From NCBI GenBank assembly GCA_020636495.1, contig JACJXQ010000008.1, positions 248,001 through 312,000 of the forward strand: a stretch of DNA of 64,000 nt, read 5' to 3'. Source of the stretch: Chitinophagales bacterium. Its GTDB lineage: Bacteria; Bacteroidota; Bacteroidia; Chitinophagales; Chitinophagaceae. Below the pieces are notes generated by a model. The model was not told where the DNA came from. It did not search any database and saw only the letters and a program-made list of their open reading frames with translations. The translations under genes were made by a program, and so were the position numbers. This document shows, piece by piece, positions 61,359-64,000 of this stretch (position 1 is its first letter; each line of letters opens with the position of its first letter).

Positions 61359-61880
61359 ATGTCTGCTTACAAACGATATGAACTGTACTTTTTCACCGCG
61401 ACGATACTTGACTGGCAGCCTGTATTGCAAAGCAATACTCATAAACAGGTAATACTAGATAGCCTGAAATTTTTAGTGCATGAAAATAGAATTCATGTAT
61501 GTGCTTTCTGCATTATGAACAACCATATTCACTTACTATGGCAAATCATTCATCCGCAGGAATTAAAGAACGTACAACGGGACTTTCTGAAGTACACCGC
61601 ACAGCAGATATTAAAACAACTACGCAATACAAATCATCCATTATTAGAAAGTTTACATGTAAATGCTAAAGACAGAAAATACCAGGTATGGCAGCGAAAC
61701 CCATTATCAGTACCTGTAAGGTCTGAATCCGTATTGAAACAGAAGTTGAACTATATACATGAGAACCCCGTAAAAGCAAATCTATGTAACCTTCCGGAAG
61801 ATTACCTTTTTAGCAGCGCAAAGTATTATGAAACCGGAACCGATGATTGGGATTTCATTACTCATTATATCTTTGATTGA
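61359..61880 (+). CDS. REP-associated tyrosine transposase (RAYT, Y1_Tnp family)
   Basis: The 173-residue protein is a single-strand-specific HUH endonuclease of the IS200/IS605-like Y1 family. The HUH motif is MNNHIHLLW (H56 and H58) and the likely catalytic tyrosine is Y79 in FLKYTAQQIL. The late block KLNYIHENPVKANLCNLPEDYLFSSAKYY is a RAYT hallmark. The ATG at 61359 (MSAYKRYELYFFTATI) is preferred to a GTG 17 codons upstream. RAYTs act on REP hairpins in cis and trans; inverted hairpins flank this gene on both sides. Confidence 0.9.
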   Translation: MSAYKRYELYFFTATILDWQPVLQSNTHKQVILDSLKFLVHENRIHVCAFCIMNNHIHLLWQIIHPQELKNVQRDFLKYTAQQILKQLRNTNHPLLESLHVNAKDRKYQVWQRNPLSVPVRSESVLKQKLNYIHENPVKANLCNLPEDYLFSSAKYYETGTDDWDFITHYIFD

Positions 61881-61898
61881 ACTTTTGAACCTCGCGAG

Positions 61899-61930
61899 CA
61901 TGTTGGTGAAGAACACCAACATGGGCGGGG
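61899..61930 (-). repeat. REP-like repeat, copy 3 (inverted, full hairpin)
   Basis: CATGTTGGTG (61899-61908) and CACCAACATG (61914-61923) form a perfect stem around AAGAA, followed by GGGCGGGG. On the minus strand it reads as copy 2 does (CCGCC side first, loop TTCTT), so copies 2 and 3 face each other across the RAYT gene. It begins 19 bases after the RAYT stop. Confidence 0.82.
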
Positions 61931-62011
61931 AGGCAAATACTTCCTCGTGATGACGAGAGTAGGAGAAATAACACCTTTATGTTCATTACCAACATGGAGA
62001 AGGATCGCAAA

Positions 62012-62788
62012 CTATATAGTAATTCCCAGTACTATACCTATGGATGTATGTGTGCCTTTGAAGTACTCACGTCCGCGCTCAAAACCAAACTTGTCGTAAT
62101 AAATGATACGGTACGAACTGAACCCATCAATATTATTGAAAAACTTACGTTGCACCTGCAGTCCTAAACGGTAACTTTTATGCCCTTTGCCGGGTACTTG
62201 CATACCCAGGTACAGATAGTTGATCAGCTCGCCAACAAAAGCATTATCATTCTTGCCGAAGCTCCCGTTTATCTCGTAATTAAAATCAAATAACCCGTTA
62301 ATTGGCGTTTCAGTTGAGTAATAATCAAGTGGTTTGCTATGCAGGGGTAAATGCAATATCTGTCCTATCCTGAACTCAGGCATATATTTCTTTTTCGTGA
62401 ACCGGTAACCGATATTTATGTTCAGTTGTATGTACGGTATAGTTGCATGCAAATGGTAATTGTCGCCAGGATATTTAGGCTTTATAAAACCATAATCACT
62501 GAAGGGATATTTAATATTTGCATTGTACCGCTCATAGCCGGCTTCTATACCTGATGACAGTAACACACCCGGTGTTGTACACCGGGTAATATTATACCCT
62601 ATCCCCTGCTGCAATGTGTTGGCCATTTTTGTGATACCCACATCCCCCTTCACATCTTGTTTGTTCAGCAACAATGCATTCTTGATATAAACCAATGATT
62701 CGGTTACTCCTTTCCCTGATGATAATATCGGTGCCGCTATCAGCAGCGTTGTCACGGTTAACTTAGATAACAGTGTATTCATTTGCAT
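62012..62788 (-). CDS. Hypothetical outer-membrane beta-barrel protein
   Basis: The 258-residue protein has a signal peptide (MNTLLSKLTVTTLLIAAPILSSG). The rest is rich in aromatic residues and alternating strands (IPYIQLNINIGYRF, EFRIGQILHLPLHS, TSIGIVLGITI), which suggests a barrel or a surface beta protein. No family is recognised. It lies between REP copies 3 and 4. The start is the ATG at 62788 or the one two codons later. Confidence 0.55.
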   Translation of the reverse strand: MQMNTLLSKLTVTTLLIAAPILSSGKGVTESLVYIKNALLLNKQDVKGDVGITKMANTLQQGIGYNITRCTTPGVLLSSGIEAGYERYNANIKYPFSDYGFIKPKYPGDNYHLHATIPYIQLNINIGYRFTKKKYMPEFRIGQILHLPLHSKPLDYYSTETPINGLFDFNYEINGSFGKNDNAFVGELINYLYLGMQVPGKGHKSYRLGLQVQRKFFNNIDGFSSYRIIYYDKFGFERGREYFKGTHTSIGIVLGITI

Positions 62789-62867
62789 GGCGAAAGTAGG
62801 ATAATTTCAGATATGGGCGATACAATCGCTATGCCATTACATCCTAGTTGCAAACGAGGACGATTAG

Positions 62868-62920
62868 GGATCACCTATACTTTTCCGCCGTTGTTGGTGT
62901 TCTTCAACAACATGGGCGGG
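62868..62920 (+). repeat. REP-like repeat, copy 4 (hybrid hairpin)
   Basis: The left half is identical to copy 1 over 39 bases. The right half ends in ACAACATGGGCGGG as in copy 3. CCGCC-GTTGTT (62885-62895) can pair with AACAAC (62906-62911) and GGCGG (62915-62919), a shorter hairpin than copy 2, as if the CACC of the right arm were lost. Confidence 0.75.
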
Positions 62921-63043
62921 ATGCGTTCCCCCTGATTAACAGCCGCATTATTTTATAATTGCCAATACCCTCATTTTTAGGGTACTGTTTATTTTCTTCT
63001 TCCTGATATTTGTAGTACAAAACTTTGGCAGGCAAACTTTAAT

Positions 63044-63259
63044 ATGAAACAGTTATCTAAAATATTCAGGTCAAAAAAAGCAAACATTTTCTGGATGTGC
63101 TTTAGTGCCATGTCATTCGTCTTTTTTATGACAATGTCTGTTTATACGATCCAGCACGAGCGTTCAACCTGGTTTACGGTCCTTTTCTTACTGTATGCTT
63201 TATTGGCTGTTTATTCTTTTGTGGTTTCCTTACAACGTTATAGACGGGCCAACCAATAA
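63044..63259 (+). CDS. Small membrane protein of unknown function
   Basis: The 71-residue protein has two hydrophobic helices (about residues 14-34 and 42-63) with basic ends (RSKKAN at the start, RYRRANQ at the end), so both ends are probably cytoplasmic. No family is recognised. The dGTPase gene starts 41 bases after its stop. Confidence 0.5.
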   Translation: MKQLSKIFRSKKANIFWMCFSAMSFVFFMTMSVYTIQHERSTWFTVLFLLYALLAVYSFVVSLQRYRRANQ

Positions 63260-63288
63260 CGTCTGTCAACTGCCAACCAAAGGAAAGC

Positions 63289-63296
63289 TATATTTG
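63289..63296 (+). promoter_or_regulatory. -7 box of the dGTPase gene
   Basis: TATATTTG followed by CAGC and then the ATG at 63301, the same 15 bases as in front of hutH. The gap of 4 bases implies a leaderless mRNA. Confidence 0.5.
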
Positions 63297-63300
63297 CAGC

Positions 63301-64000
63301 ATGAATTGGGCGTCATTATACAGCACGATACGTACGGGTGACAGCAAAGGCAAGAAAACCAACAAAGACCGTGTACGTACCTCTTTCCAGCGCGACTACG
63401 ACCGGCTGATATTCTCATCGGCCTTCCGCAGGTTGCAGAACAAGACACAGGTGTTCCCCCTGCCACGCGCGGTGTTCGTGCACAACAGGCTCACACACAG
63501 CCTGGAGGTAGCCTCCGTAGGCCGTTCGCTGGGCAAATACGTAGGCGACGCCATAGCTGAAAAATACCCCGATGAGTCGCATGAGTTCATCGATTTTTAT
63601 CGTTACGAGTTATCGTCGGTAATAGCCGCCGCCTGCCTGGCGCACGATATCGGCAATCCACCCTTCGGTCATTCGGGCGAGTATGCCATCCGCACCTTTT
63701 TCAAAGAGCTGGATAACGACACCAAAGCGGAGATACACAAACGCCTTACCGAACAGCAGGTAAAAGACTTTGAACTGTTTGAGGGCAACTCCAACGCCCT
63801 GCGCATCCTCACCAACAACTTCAACGAAAAAGCGGAAGGCGGCTATAAGCTCACATATACCACGCTGGCGTCTATCGTAAAATACCCCTGCGCTTCGCAC
63901 GAAGGGTTCAATAAGTCAACGGGGCTGATAGCCACGCGCAAGTCGGGCTTTTTCAACAGCGAGATAGATATATACAAGGATATTGCGGAAACGCTGGACA
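63301..64000 (+). CDS. dgt: dGTP triphosphohydrolase, N-terminal part (runs off the window)
   Basis: About 233 residues are in the window. The HD-domain metal ligands are visible in HNRLTHSLEVASVGRSLG and AACLAHDIGNPPFGHSGE, and the N-terminal RTSFQRDYDRLIFSSAFRRLQNKTQVFPLP is typical of the Dgt family, which splits dNTPs into the nucleoside and triphosphate. Family members are about 440-500 residues, so roughly half is missing. The start is supported by a -7 box 4 bases upstream. Confidence 0.92.
   Translation, partial: MNWASLYSTIRTGDSKGKKTNKDRVRTSFQRDYDRLIFSSAFRRLQNKTQVFPLPRAVFVHNRLTHSLEVASVGRSLGKYVGDAIAEKYPDESHEFIDFYRYELSSVIAAACLAHDIGNPPFGHSGEYAIRTFFKELDNDTKAEIHKRLTEQQVKDFELFEGNSNALRILTNNFNEKAEGGYKLTYTTLASIVKYPCASHEGFNKSTGLIATRKSGFFNSEIDIYKDIAETLD

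Noticed and set aside
61979..62167. Plus-strand frame of 62 codons opposite the barrel gene
   Set aside because: It is antisense to the 3' end of the 62012-62788 gene and shows no protein-like pattern.

Overview
The window is a chromosomal segment from a member of the Bacteroidota, most like a Chitinophagaceae/Sphingobacteriales-type organism. The evidence is the very large outer-membrane translocon SprA, a secreted adhesin with SprB repeats and a gliding-type (CHU_C) C-terminal domain, several families largely confined to this phylum (DUF5686, DUF2795, DUF5606, DUF6787), a short NuoG lacking the molybdopterin domain, and promoters of the TTTG-N19-TAnnTTTG type. No rRNA, tRNA, CRISPR array or prophage was recognised.

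Layout. 1-10.2 kb: housekeeping genes (recO end, an M23 peptidase, bcp peroxidase, DUF5686 outer-membrane protein, YkgJ cysteine cluster protein, a haem-binding lipoprotein, DUF2795, a LolD-type ATPase and the acpP-fabF-rnc cluster). 10.2-16 kb: phenylacetyl-CoA epoxidase genes paaABC and paaD on the minus strand, split by a glycosyltransferase and a polytopic membrane protein. 16-24.1 kb: ruvA-sprA. 24.1-25.5 kb: a structured intergenic region and a beta-barrel protein. 25.6-40.1 kb: a 14-subunit complex I operon (nuoA to nuoN, minus strand) behind one good promoter, with extra genes and repeats lodged between nuoE and nuoF, nuoF and nuoG, nuoD and nuoE, and nuoJ and nuoK. 40.2-47.6 kb: a propeller-type LytS kinase, its LytTR regulator, a glycosyltransferase, a methyltransferase and a polysaccharide flippase. 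47.9-52.4 kb: the giant SprB-repeat adhesin, a likely cargo of the type IX secretion system that includes SprA. 52.5-60 kb: DUF5606, an RluB-type pseudouridine synthase, an amidohydrolase, a membrane protein, a Tat-type pirin, a TerB-like protein and hutH. 60-64 kb: a small accessory island with REP-like hairpin repeats, a RAYT (REP-associated tyrosine transposase) and a gene with a HEPN RNase-type motif, followed by a barrel protein, a small membrane protein and the start of a dGTPase gene.

The most interesting signals are (i) the REP/RAYT island with four repeat copies and the HEPN-motif gene, (ii) a four-helix-bundle gene bracketed exactly by 29-bp imperfect inverted repeats inside the nuo operon, whose repeat sequence recurs as a 26-mer in front of nuoK, nuoG and nuoF, (iii) a predicted short promoter-terminator transcript in front of hutH, sharing two motifs with the intergenic region beside ruvA, and (iv) recurrent -7 boxes placed only a few bases before start codons, suggesting leaderless mRNAs. 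Function assignments come from motif and family recognition; no database search was run.
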